A stretch of 64,000 bases of DNA from Amyelois transitella (Eukaryota; Arthropoda; Insecta; Lepidoptera; Pyralidae), in assembly GCF_032362555.1 (NCBI RefSeq), contig NC_083536.1, positions 10,850,001 to 10,914,000 on the forward strand, written 5' to 3'. The notes beneath the pieces are model-generated. The model saw nothing but the letters and a program-made list of their open reading frames with translations. It was not told the DNA's origin and made no database searches. The translations under genes and the position numbers were made by a program. This document shows, one piece after another, positions 43,995-54,000 of this stretch; within the stretch, counting starts at the first letter, position 1, and each line of letters starts with the position of its first letter.

Positions 43995-44954
43995 TTAAGA
44001 TATGAGTTTTTTAATGTCACTTTCGTTTCGGACTATTAATATTTTAGATTTTTCGTCTTTTCGTACCTTAATTAGCCCGTCCTTGCACCAAATGAATTTG
44101 AAGCTTTCTTTTAACTCTGCCTTCACTTTCCACATCAGCCACTTATTATACGCCGTCAAAGCTTCCCTAATATAAATTTTATCCTTAGGGTCTCCTACAA
44201 CTGCTACAGTAGATTGCAAATCTTGTACTGTTAATTTTTTCTCTTTTGCCTTATTCAACCACTGTGCCCGCTTTTCTTCTTGTAGTTCAACAAGCAATAC
44301 TCCTACTTTGTCTGCTCTTAAATTCGTGCGACGAGCTGCCTTCACAGACACTTCTGGAACCTCTAGCTGTTTTGCCACTGCTTTCGCGATAGAAACTGGT
44401 TCTACTTTTTCAGTGTATGCTATTCCTGATATTTCTATGTGGTTCGACAGCTGCTTTTGTTCTAGTTCTTGCACTCGTTGTTCAACAGCATTTAATCTTG
44501 TCTCCAGATTAACATTTTGGTTGATTAAGTGAGCATTTTTCTTCTCCAAATCTTTCATTTTTGCAACGCAGGCTTGTAAACATTCATTAAATTCATCAAT
44601 TTTTTCACTAAAAAAGTCCAGCGTTCCTGTAATTGTTTTCATCTCTTTTTGGATAGTTTTTTCCACACCCTTGAGTAATTTTTTAAATATTGGTTTTTCT
44701 AGCAACCCTTCTAAATCTTCTTCATCATCTGAATCCGTTTCAGCGTTGATTAATGATGCTCTTTTGGAAAAGTTTTTGAGGCAATCTTGACAGGTCCATT
44801 CCAGGCTCTCTGCTGAACGTAGTGCTGCAAGCTGCTTGGCGGTCAAATTTGCACATTGTGTGGTACCGTGAACAGCCTTCTCACACTTGTTACACTCGAG
44901 TCCCGGAGTTTTTTTGGTAATATTCTTGTTGCACGTAACACATTTGGACAACAT
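43995..44954 (-). CDS. Element G ORF1: PHD-type finger, coiled coil and RNA-binding domain
   Basis: 319 residues, ATG 44,954. Residues 4-62 are a Cys-rich PHD-like finger (CVTCNKNITKKTPGLEC..C..AVHGTTQC..WTCQDC). Residues 95-170 form a coiled coil (NVNLETRLNAVEQRVQELE). The C-terminal 150 residues match the ORF1p/FP-like domain (IAKAVAKQLEVPEVSV, KIYIREALTAYNKWLMWKVK). The ORF1 stop and ORF2 start are separated by 46 bases, suggesting coupled translation. Intact. Confidence 0.87.
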   Translation of the reverse strand: MLSKCVTCNKNITKKTPGLECNKCEKAVHGTTQCANLTAKQLAALRSAESLEWTCQDCLKNFSKRASLINAETDSDDEEDLEGLLEKPIFKKLLKGVEKTIQKEMKTITGTLDFFSEKIDEFNECLQACVAKMKDLEKKNAHLINQNVNLETRLNAVEQRVQELEQKQLSNHIEISGIAYTEKVEPVSIAKAVAKQLEVPEVSVKAARRTNLRADKVGVLLVELQEEKRAQWLNKAKEKKLTVQDLQSTVAVVGDPKDKIYIREALTAYNKWLMWKVKAELKESFKFIWCKDGLIKVRKDEKSKILIVRNESDIKKLIS

Positions 44955-45029
44955 GAGGGTAGTTGTTTAAAAATTGATAATGAATATCTGCACGTCTTTA
45001 TCGAACGTACGTTAGATTGGGGAGGAGAT

Positions 45030-46459
45030 CCGCGAAGTAACAGCTCCCCTGATGATCAAAGCCAATAAAATACTGGACGGGGTTGAAGAGGTGAAGGACG
45101 TAACCCAGGCTAACTCTGCACACGGTACAGACGTCCGCCAAGGTTTGGGGACTGAGCTGGCACTGGCGGATACCGCCGCACACCTGGAAGGGATTCCCGA
45201 TGAAGGGAGACCCGATCAGGGCGGAAGTGTCCGAGATCGCCACAAATAGTCGCCGAACGATGGAGTGGTACAATTCAACCCTAAAAAATGTCCCCCTTCC
45301 TGCCAAAAACCCGCAGATGAGCAGAAACTACGCTGCGGTAGCGAGAAGCGTACCACCCAAGCCGACCAAAAACCCGAACCACACACTGATTGTCTCTAGC
45401 GCCGACCCCAACAACACGGGCGAGAAGGTTCTAGAGGCAATCACGAAAACACTGGATTTTAAAAACACCGGTGTGGTAGTGGATCGAGTGAGGAAGGCTC
45501 GAAACAGCAAGGTCTTGCTCAGCTGCGAGAATAGGGAAGACGTTAACCGGCTAAAACAACAAATCAAGACAAACTCGGCGTTAAAGGTTCAGGAGGCGAA
45601 ACCGCAGAACCCGCTTGTAAAGGTCAATAACGTGATGGCATACCTCAAGAACGAAGAGATGGTCGAGCACATAAAGGCACAGAATAAAAAGTTATTTGAA
45701 GACTTGCCTGGCGACCACCAACACATCCGTCTGAGGTACCGAAAGCGAACGAGGAACCCGCTACAGTGCCATGCAGTACTCGAGGTTGCACCTCTACTCC
45801 ACAAGCGCATGCTAGAGGCGGAGGCGGTCCACATAGCGATCCAAAGGAGAACCGTGGAAGACCAGTCCCCGCTAATACAGTGCGCCAAATGCCTTGGATA
45901 CGGACATCCCAAGGCACTCTGCCGGGAGTCGGTGCAGTATTGCAATTACAGCGGCGGCGCCCACTCTTGGCAAGAGTGCAAAACACATGATCCACAGCTG
46001 GTGTCCGAGACGGAGTCCGCAGCGGTACTGGAATCACGCAGCTTCAGGCTTGGAGTAGTCTCAGTATACTTCGACGGGACAGCCGATATAGGTCCTTACA
46101 TTGCGCGAACCAAGGCAGTATGCGAATCGCTCAACACGCCTAACGTTTTACTGGCGGGAGATGTAAACGCCTGGAGTCACAGCGAATCCGAGAACGAGAG
46201 AGGGACGGAATACTGCGCTTTTATCAACGAAATGGAATACCACATCCTCAACACCGGAAACACTCCGACCTTCGAAGTCTGGCGAAGAGACGTGCTATGC
46301 ACCAGCATAGTAGACGTGACAGCGTGCAGCTCTTCACTGCTGGGGAAGATCAGGAATTGGAAAGTCGACAGAGCGCTGACCACATCAGACCATAACGCCA
46401 TCACGTGCACACTGGAGTTAGGAGTGCGGCTGCAACATGCGGCAGCCCCCTCTTACTAG
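45030..46459 (+). pseudogene. Element H gag fused in frame to C-terminal endonuclease
   Basis: 45,030-45,200 continues the coiled coil; after a shift the ATG at 45,200 opens 419 codons. Residues 40-250 are a gag core (NYAAVARSVPPKPTKNP, VLLSCENREDVNRLKQQI), then knuckles CAKCLGYGHPKALC and CNYSGGAHSWQEC. At about 46,035 the frame passes directly into the second half of an EEP endonuclease (VVSVYFDGTADIGPYI, LLAGDVNAWSHS, LTTSDHNAITCTLEL). The region that should hold the end of gag and the first half of the endonuclease is deleted without breaking the frame. Confidence 0.85.
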
Positions 46460-47986
46460 CGGAGAGGAACATCACACCCGCCGGAGTAGAAGAGGTAGTG
46501 TGTGGAGAGGAAATAGATATCCTGACAGATGCCTACACAACAGCAATTCGGGAAGCGTGCGAAAGCTCGATACCGAAGATAGGCAAAAAGCGCAGAGGTT
46601 CCCCCTTCCCTTGGTGGACGGAAGAGATTGAACAGCTCAGAAGGGATCTCGTTCGTAAGAAGAAGAGGATCAAGAACGCTGCTCCCCACCGGAAGGAACA
46701 CGTGCTGTAAGAGTACAATGAGGCCAAGGCGTTATACGCCAAGCAATCTGCCGAGGCCCAAACTCGGAGTTGGAAGGAATTCTGTACAAAGCAGGAGAAA
46801 GAGAGCATGTGGGACGGAATCTACCGTGTCCTCAGGAAAACATCAGGTAGAAAAGAGGAGCTACTGCTTAGGGGACCGGATGGAAAGACGTTGGATCCCA
46901 AGCAGTCGGCAGTGCTACTAGCGAACACTTTCTACCCTGACGACACGGTGGAAACCGACACCCCGCACCACACTCAACTCCTACCACTCGATCTCAGAAT
47001 CCAGGAAGTTGCGTCCCTATACGAGGCGAAGAAAGGGCTCTCCGTCGATTTCCTACCACTGCATCGTAAACTCGAGGAGATTGTTAAAGCCAAAGATTTA
47101 CCACACCCGGCTTCTCAAATCCAACTCGAGTACACTCTGCTCGAGGATATGACAGATGCTACCCAAACTGCCCTCCAGATTACTGGCCCACAGGTTTATA
47201 CCGACGGGAGTAAAATGGAGGGCAAGGTGGGAGCGGCACTAACGTGGTGGGAAAATGGGAAGGAGATACACAGCCAAGTCTTCAGCCTGGACCCCACGTG
47301 TACCGTGTTCCAATCGGAATTGTATGTACTCCACAAGGCGGTGTCCAGAGCGCTGGAGAGCGAAGAGGAAACGATCAACATCCTTAGCGACTCAAGATCG
47401 TCGTTGGAATTGTTGTGCAGTACTCGGCTCACCCATCCTCTGGCAAAGGCTATCAGAGAGAGCATAGCAGTAATACGGTCGCGAGGGAGAAGGGTTCGCC
47501 TGTTCTGGCTCAGAGCCCACGTGGGCACGGCAGGAAACGAAAGGCCGGACGAGCTTGCCAAAGAGGGAGCCTCGAAAGAGACTCTCTCTCCCGATTACGC
47601 AGAAGTCCCGCTGTCATACGTCAGAAGAAAGATCAGGGAGGAATCTATTGCCAGATGGCAAGACTGATTCGATACTGCCTCCCAAGGTGCGGTAACGAGA
47701 ACGTTCTTCCCCGATGTAAGTAAAGCTTACAGCTTTGTGCGAGGAACGAATCTAAACCACCTGCACGTTCAAATTCTGACGGGTCACGGCGGCTTCGGAG
47801 AATACTTGTACCGGTTCAAGTTGAAAGACAGTCCCGGATGCAAGTGCGACCCGAACGTCAGCGAATCGGTATGGCACATAATACTCGACTGCCCCAGGTT
47901 TCAAACTGCCCGCTACAACCTGGAGTGTGTCTGCAACCAAAAGTTGGGAAGGGAAGTGCTGAGCGACCTGCTCCATAACAAAAGCA
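46460..47986 (+). pseudogene. Element H ORF2 remnant: linker, deleted RT, RNase H
   Basis: Linker to RT (PFPWWTEEIEQLRRDL, MWDGIYRVLRKTSGRKEELL) with a frame change and a TAA at 46,708-46,710. The RT is missing: at about 46,975 sequence jumps from the pre-RT segment to LPLDLRIQEVASLYEAKKG. RNase H is complete: VYTDGSKMEG, FQSELYVLHKAV, ILSDSRSSLEL, and AHVGTAGNERPDELAKEGA. TGA at 47,665-47,667 reads CGA-type Arg in the second copy. A Cys/His segment (CKCDPNVSESVWHIILDC) follows. Confidence 0.88.
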
Positions 47987-48769
47987 TGTAGTGACTGTAA
48001 TCACTCTTTCGATTTAATTTTATCTGTTTGATTTTATTATTTACAAAAGTTTTACATTTATTATACAAAACTTTCATTTACAAAATAAATATTTACATAG
48101 ATTTTTAGATACATCAGTTGTTTAAATTTATGTTTACACTTGTCTTATTTTTGTTTACAATATTGTTTTAACTTTTATTTACAAACTTGATTATTTTATA
48201 TACAACTACTAACTTATTAATTTTAAGACTGATAATATCTAGTCAATAAATACATTGCATTATATAACTTACCTATGTGCTATAATGAATTTACCCTTAC
48301 ATTTATATACCTACATATTTACATGTAACATTAATTTAAGTAGCCTAATAAATTATATACAAGATGCAATATATAAAGTGTGCAATATAGTTGTCATATA
48401 AAGTTAATAAATGTGTCATCGAGAAACAAGCAGACCGACAAACAAACAGACCACGTTGTACCGTAGCATAAGAAATTTTCTGTTTAGCTGTGACATGAGA
48501 CGTGATTGCGTAACCGCTAACCGGTTTGACCGGTAGGCAGTCGCGCGGCGAGCACCCCGCTCCCGCGCACACGCATTCCCCTCAACCGTCTCTGGCCGGC
48601 CGGCGGCCAGTCTGAATATCAACTTGACGCGAGACGCATGCTTGCTTGTTCCTCGAACACTTAGCACAATAACGCGCTTATTTTTATTTCGCAACCACCT
48701 TCAGTTCATCTTTCGCTATTTCTCTGTCTGTGCACCTTCTTACAAGTAAGCTTTGCCCACATTGCTTCA
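47987..48769. mobile_element. Probable solo LTR (783 bp) in element H
   Basis: Begins TGTAGTGACT and ends TTGCTTCA, that is TG...CA, flanked by AGCA (47,983-47,986 and 48,770-48,773; AAGCA if the final A is counted in the duplication). Removal rejoins element H codons exactly (AAA-AGC-ACA-AAG). The left 430 bp are AT-rich with several AATAAA; the right 300 bp are GC-rich. No ORFs. Orientation and superfamily unresolved. Confidence 0.75.
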
Positions 48770-50065
48770 AGCACAAAGGACCACTTCCTCAAATACATCG
48801 AGGAAGTCGCAGCAATCGCAACAAAGCGCAATAAGGCCACGGCTGCGGAGGCGCAACCCTCCTCGAACTCAAACACAGACACACAAACACAAACACAAAC
48901 CACACACACACAAGGGCAGCAGTGCTCATTTGGCAGCGAAGACCTATTGCCAAATCTCTTGCACTCAGCCGAGGCCGACAAGCCCAGGCTCAGGGTCCGA
49001 GGAGTTGCCATGTTCATGAACAACAACTCGGAACGAGTGGGAGTGGCCTTCTGCAACGACAGCGCGAAGACAAACGTCTACATCTCACCGGGACTCGGTC
49101 TCCTATTGAACGGAAGCACAAGCAAAACCACCATGCGTCGTAAAATCTACGACGCCTTACCGACGGTATCAGTGGGGGGTCAGCGGTGTCGGATAGTGCG
49201 GAGGAAGAACAAAACCATCGCACTGTTCGCCACTGACGACAACTCCACAGCCTTCCAGAAGGTATGCAGCGTACTGAAGGACATAGGGAACTGGAGAACG
49301 GGAGACACTCACACTCCTAAAGTGCTAAGCGTGGACGTCATGGCAGTGTCTCACCACACGGGCGAAACCCGGGACCACCTGGGTGCCCTTACAGCCTCCC
49401 AACACCATGAGGTAGTGGTATTCGAAAACAGAGGTAAAGATCTCGGTTTTCTTTTGAGACGCGGACAGGGCGAAAGCGAGGCCGCTGCGAATCGCGGGGG
49501 ACTTCCGAGTCAATCTCGGGACTCCAGCGGATCGGAGAGGCTGCAACGAGCGCTCGAGGAGGAGAGTCGCCAGTCGAAGCGGATAGTCACCGACCAGGAC
49601 GAAGATAGGAAGAAGTCCACGGTCACCTCGTTCCTAAACCGAATGGCCCAGGCGATCGCAGGCCCAGTGGGAGAGAAAATGAGCAAACTCAGAAGAACGG
49701 TACTACAGGAAACGGCAGTGGCAAAATTCACAACCCCATCGACGTCCCGCCAAGAGGTTACGCAGACCACCCAGCGAATCAGAGCGGACATGGGACTTGT
49801 GACCCCCCCCTGGCTGAAGCCGGCGAACGATCAGCTGGCCCATATGGAGAACGCTCTACGAGAGTTCATAGCGATAACGGTTGCCACGCGCAAAGTCAAT
49901 GAAGATATCTGCAGTGCTATATTGCGGACTTACAAGCGTGGCGACATAAAATCGCTCGAAGTGAAGTTAGAGGAAGCGGAGGCTGCAATTTACGACCTCG
50001 ACGCACAACGTGTGATACACGGGAAGGTGTGGGGGGAGTATATGGCGGCATACTGCGCAACCGAG
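48770..50065 (+). pseudogene. Element H: long in-frame extension downstream of RNase H
   Basis: Continues the RNase H frame after the solo LTR: KDHFLKYIEEVAAIATKRNK (shared with the copy at 60 kb), then a Thr/Gln-rich linker, then about 370 open codons of unknown kind. Features: RVRGVAMFMNNNSERVG, a basic GGQRCRIVRRKNKTIAL block, FENRGKDLGFLLRRG, and a helical, charged C-terminal half (KLEEAEAAIYDLDAQ). I do not recognise a family. It could be a true C-terminal domain of this LINE or the start of a separate gag joined by rearrangement. Overlapping antisense R1 sequence begins at about 50,066. Confidence 0.6.
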
Positions 50066-50890
50066 GAGTTGCACGCCGCGGCCTTGTGGCCCGGCTCGCC
50101 GCACCTGTAGCACAGCAGGCTCCTGTCGGACTCGGCAGTGCACCGCTGCGAGACATGACCCGTCTCTAAGCAGCGGAAGCACTGCATGGGCCTAGCCGGC
50201 AGCAGTTTTACCTGCGCCGAAACCCATCCGACTAGGAGCCTGGTGCCGGTGGCGGTCAGCCGTTTGGCCGCCGCGATGGGACATCTGACCCAGGCCGTGC
50301 GAACACCCGCGCGGTCCTCTCGAATGTCCCCGACTCGGATATCCGATTCGGGGCATTGTCCCGAACGAGCGATTGCGCTACACACCAAGGTTGGGGTGGC
50401 GGAGTCGCACAGCTCCAGCACGCACACATCCACACACTTTAGAGGCCTGGATACCTCTGCTACCTGTGGATCCAGGACCTCCTTCAATTTGGACGCCAGG
50501 AGCTTGGCCTTATCATCCTTTTCAGTGCCCGCTATCTCTAAGATGCGGGCACCGGTTGCCGCCTTTTTAAATTTGACCCCGGGTATACCCAGGGCGCCGA
50601 GGTCCACCTTATCCATGGCCAGATCCATGATCTGATCATAGGTCGCTCCCCGCTTTTCCGCGTCCGGCTGCATCCTGATCACAACCGCAGCCGATCGCGG
50701 TAGGCGGAGTTTGAGCGGTTGTGGACCCTTCTCTTTTTTGGCCGCAGCCTGGTCACCACGGGGCGGGGCAGCGGCAGCGGCGGGCTTCCTCCTGGTGCCC
50801 TTCTCCGGCACCTTTTTCCAGGGCCCTTTACTTGGCCGAGGAGCTGGTGGCACAACGGGTGGCCGTGACGCCGCACTATGGGAACCGCCC
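50066..50890 (-). pseudogene. Element I: R1 (TRAS/SART-like) gag fragment
   Basis: Truncated at both ends. Reads PWKKVPEKGTRRK and RGDQAAAKKEKGP, shared with element F, then the RNA-binding core missing from F (AAVVIRMQPDAEKRGATYDQ, GARILEIAGTEKDDKA, RVGDIREDRAGVRTAWVRC), then knuckles CFRCLETGHVSQRC and CYRCGEPGHKAAAC. Frame is open throughout. Ends at the junction with element H. Confidence 0.87.
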
Positions 50891-51752
50891 TAAGAGACAC
50901 ATCTCATAAATGGTTTTTTCATAAGTATGCGGGGATGCATGTATATAGGTTAGGCTTAGGTTATAGCTAAATACTTACTCTTTCATTATATATAGGATTC
51001 TAATATCTGCCTATTTATATTTCATAGAAAAGAGCATCTAAAGTTAAAGAATGAGAAGACTACAAAAACGGCTGTGTAACTCTGATTTGTTTGGTATGAT
51101 TTTATAGTACTATAATTTTAGAAATCATATAAGTGTGATACCATTTCAGAAAGCTTAAGATGTCTACTTTATCACAAAAAAAGAATGAGCCAATTTAGTG
51201 AACTATTATTGTATTATTAAAGAAAAAAAAACATATAGTATACATTATTTGTGCTACTTTCTTCAAACTTTACTTGGAAATTTGACAGTTGCCGAAGCTT
51301 GCCGAAGTTCTATTTTTTGTATTATATATTAGTAAATTTTATATAATTTCACGGCAAAAAGTTTTTTTTTGCAGTTTTAATGCGTAACACAGTCAAATCT
51401 CATAAGATATGTAAGATCAGGTAAGATTTTTTTAGAGTACGTTTACTTAGAGTTTTCCTTCGTTATGATTCTCAGTCTGGACAGTCAAAAAACGAATGTG
51501 ACCCAAATATTAGATTATGTTTTTATATTTTGCGGTATTTTTATCACCTATTTCTCACAGTATTTTGTACCGTTCCCAAACAGAACCATTCAAAACCGCA
51601 TAACCGCATTATGATAAATAAATTTTTAACAAATACTTTTGCACACGTCTTCCTTCATTATTTAGTATAAAATAGGGACTTGTTCTTGAAACGTTACAGT
51701 TCGTCATTATTTTTTGTCATACGCAAAAGTTTTTTAAAACTTACTCTCCATA
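50891..51752. other. AT-rich stretch upstream of Transib gene
   Basis: No ORF or known repeat recognised. Should contain the left end of the Transib element; I could not delimit a terminal inverted repeat, although CACGGC at 51,349 and CACAGTC at 51,390 are heptamer-like strings. Confidence 0.4.
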
Positions 51753-53727
51753 ATGAGTGAATTTTCGTGCACCAGACGCGACTTAAGTCTCATATTGATT
51801 GATAGTGATACAAATTATGTTGATTCTTTATCAAATTATATACGAAACAATTTCACCGAATCTTCAGAAGCAAACATAGGAAAAATCATTGCTAGTATTC
51901 AAAAGTCTTTCATAACTCAGTTTCGACAACGCTATACTAAAGCGGGTCGAAAGAAAGATCAGTTTTTAAGTCAAAACAGTAGTTGGCTGGATGGTAAATT
52001 TACTGTGAAGCTAGAAGATCCTACATGCCAATCGGAACCTTCGACATCAGCAGGAAAAAGGGGAAGGCCTTCTAAAACGTATGAAGATAGTTCAGAAAGT
52101 ACAAAGAAACGTAAAAACAAGGAATTGCTTGATACATGTGGGCTCGATTTTATATTGAACTCATACATACAAGGCTTAAGGTCTCAAGGCAAAGTAGAAG
52201 AAGCCTTCATTGTTGAAGTTTTACGAATGTTGCCGGCAGAAAAAAAGAGTGAAATACGCAAGAGTCTCCTTAACGAACAGGTAACTGCTTATTCAAAAGA
52301 AGAAGCTCTCAGCATCTTCATAGAATTAAATCTGAGTAAATCACAGTATGAAAATATGAGGAATTGTTTGATCATAAAAAACTGCTTATTATTTCCTTCA
52401 TACAAGTTGATTCATGAAGCTAAACGGATCTGCTATCCGCTAGAATCGAGCATTGAAATAACAAACATCAAAGCAAACATCAAATTGCAAGATCTTTTAG
52501 ATCACACTTCAGCTAGGCTTTTAAAAATTAGTGATGTTTATAAAGTTGGTTCAACTCAGTTAACATTACATTTCAAATGGGGCTGTGATGGATCAAGTGC
52601 ACAAAGCGAATACAAACAAGTCCTGCCTGAAGAGAGTGAGTTGATTTCAGACTCTAATTTATTTATATCATCCCTTGTGCCCCTGAGACTTATTGATACC
52701 AATACTAATGAAGTTTTGTGGTGTAATCCTGCTCCATCATCAGTCAGATTTTGCCGACCTATTTTGATAGAATTTTCAAAAGAGACTCCAGAGAAGACGA
52801 AACAAGTAGTCGATGAAATTAATGCTCAAATTTCAGGTCTAAGTCCTTCCCTAATCAATCATAATGGAGAAGGTATTGAAATAAAACACACGTTATTTTT
52901 AACTATGATTGACGGTAAAGTGGCTCAGGTTTTATCAGAAACTTCATCGAGTGCTGTATGTACTATTTGCGGTGCAAGACCAACAGAGATGAACAATTTA
53001 GAAAAAGTTCAAAACAAACCTGTCGACGAAGCTTCTTATCAACATGGACTTTCAACTTTGCATTGTTGGATCAGATTTATGGAACTTATTTTACACTTAT
53101 CATACAATTTAGGATTTGCAAAATGGTCTGCCACAACTACAGAGAACAAAAATTTAAAAAAGGAAAAGAAGGCTTAAGTTCAGAGAAGAACTTGGATTAA
53201 ATATAGATAAACCAAAGCAAATTACTGGCAACACTAATGATGGTAATACGGCCAGGAGATTTTTTCAAAATTACCAATGTTCATCAGAAATCACTGGTAT
53301 AGATGAGGAATTAATTAAACGATTGTATATAATACTTCAGGTTATGTCAAGCGGTAGAGGTATTGATGCCACGAAATTTGGTCAATATGCATTTGATACA
53401 GCACAACTGTATGTTAATAAATATAAATGGTATTATATGCCATCTTCGGTGCACAAGGTGTTAATACATGGTGAAAGTATTATACGACATTTCTCAGTTT
53501 TGCCTCTTGGACAACTCTCAGAAGACGCTCAGGAGTCACGAAACAAAGACTACAGGCAGTTCAGGCTTCATCATGCAAGAAAATGTTCGAGGACAGCTAC
53601 AAACGAAGATGTTTTACACACACTTTTATATACCTCTGATCCATATATTTCATGTTTGAGAAAACCTTACAATAAAAAATATTTGGAACTTTTTGATGAA
53701 GCTATAGAGCTCTTGAGTGACTGTTAA
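51753..53727 (+). pseudogene. Transib-superfamily transposase (RAG1 relative), one frameshift
   Basis: ATG 51,753; 474 codons, then a one-base slip in an A-rich run near 53,155-53,175 and a second frame to 53,727. First catalytic aspartate in FKWGCDGSS (codon 52,587), second in TMIDGKV (codon 52,911), followed by zinc cysteines CTIC, and the glutamate in SEDAQESRNK (codon about 53,533). The two aspartates are 108 residues apart, the spacing I recall for RAG1. Other Transib features: VRFCRPILIEF, GLSTLHCWIRFMEL, NTNDGNTARRFF, SSVHKVLIHGESII and LLYTSDPYI. Cut-and-paste enzyme of an element family ancestral to V(D)J recombinase. Confidence 0.9.
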
Positions 53728-54000
53728 GCTATATTTTTATATTGTCTTGATATTTGACGAAGTTATTTTATTTTATTTCTATTCATATTTCTTATTTTAT
53801 TTATTTTATTTATATATTTATGTACAACAAGAAAAATTAGCAGAAAAAAAAAAACTTAAAATAAAGAAAAATTCAGTACAAGGGCACTACTTATTTCTAG
53901 AGAAATTTCTTCCAGCAGGCCCACGACAGGAAAGTGTAAAGAAAGGTATTGGCTTGTGTACATACCTAATATTTAATATATAAACTTACATAAACTTACT
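53728..54000. other. AT-rich DNA 3' of the Transib gene
   Basis: Low-complexity ATTTTATTT sequence then a short open stretch (about 53,835-53,960) encoding KIKKNSVQGHYLFLEKFLPA, which I cannot assign. Right end of Transib not identified. Confidence 0.4.

Larger units (their letters stand above)
40513..45020 (-). mobile_element. Element G: intact, probably recent CR1/Jockey-type LINE
   Basis: 4508 bp, minus strand, flanked by a perfect 9-bp duplication GGAGGAGAT (40,504-40,512 and 45,021-45,029). Its 3' poly(A) is a run of about 37 T at 40,512-40,548. Both ORFs are intact. An uninterrupted poly(A) tail and perfect duplication point to a young insertion that may have been competent. Confidence 0.94.
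40209..50065 (+). mobile_element. Element H: R1/LOA-like LINE with RNase H, internally deleted, carrying G and a solo LTR
   Basis: Own sequence: 40,209-40,512, 45,021-47,986 and 48,770-about 50,065. Encodes gag with zinc knuckles, an endonuclease remnant, an RT remnant and RNase H. Deletions fuse gag to the second half of the endonuclease and remove most of the RT (the second copy at 60-61.6 kb retains the FADD block). Guest insertions have clean duplications and the frame rejoins across both. Clade placement (RNase H plus QGSIGGPTFWN in the other copy) is inference. Confidence 0.8.

Noticed and set aside
51340..51400. Transib left terminus at CACGGC or CACAGTC
   Set aside because: Short chance-level strings with no matching inverted partner found after 53.7 kb.
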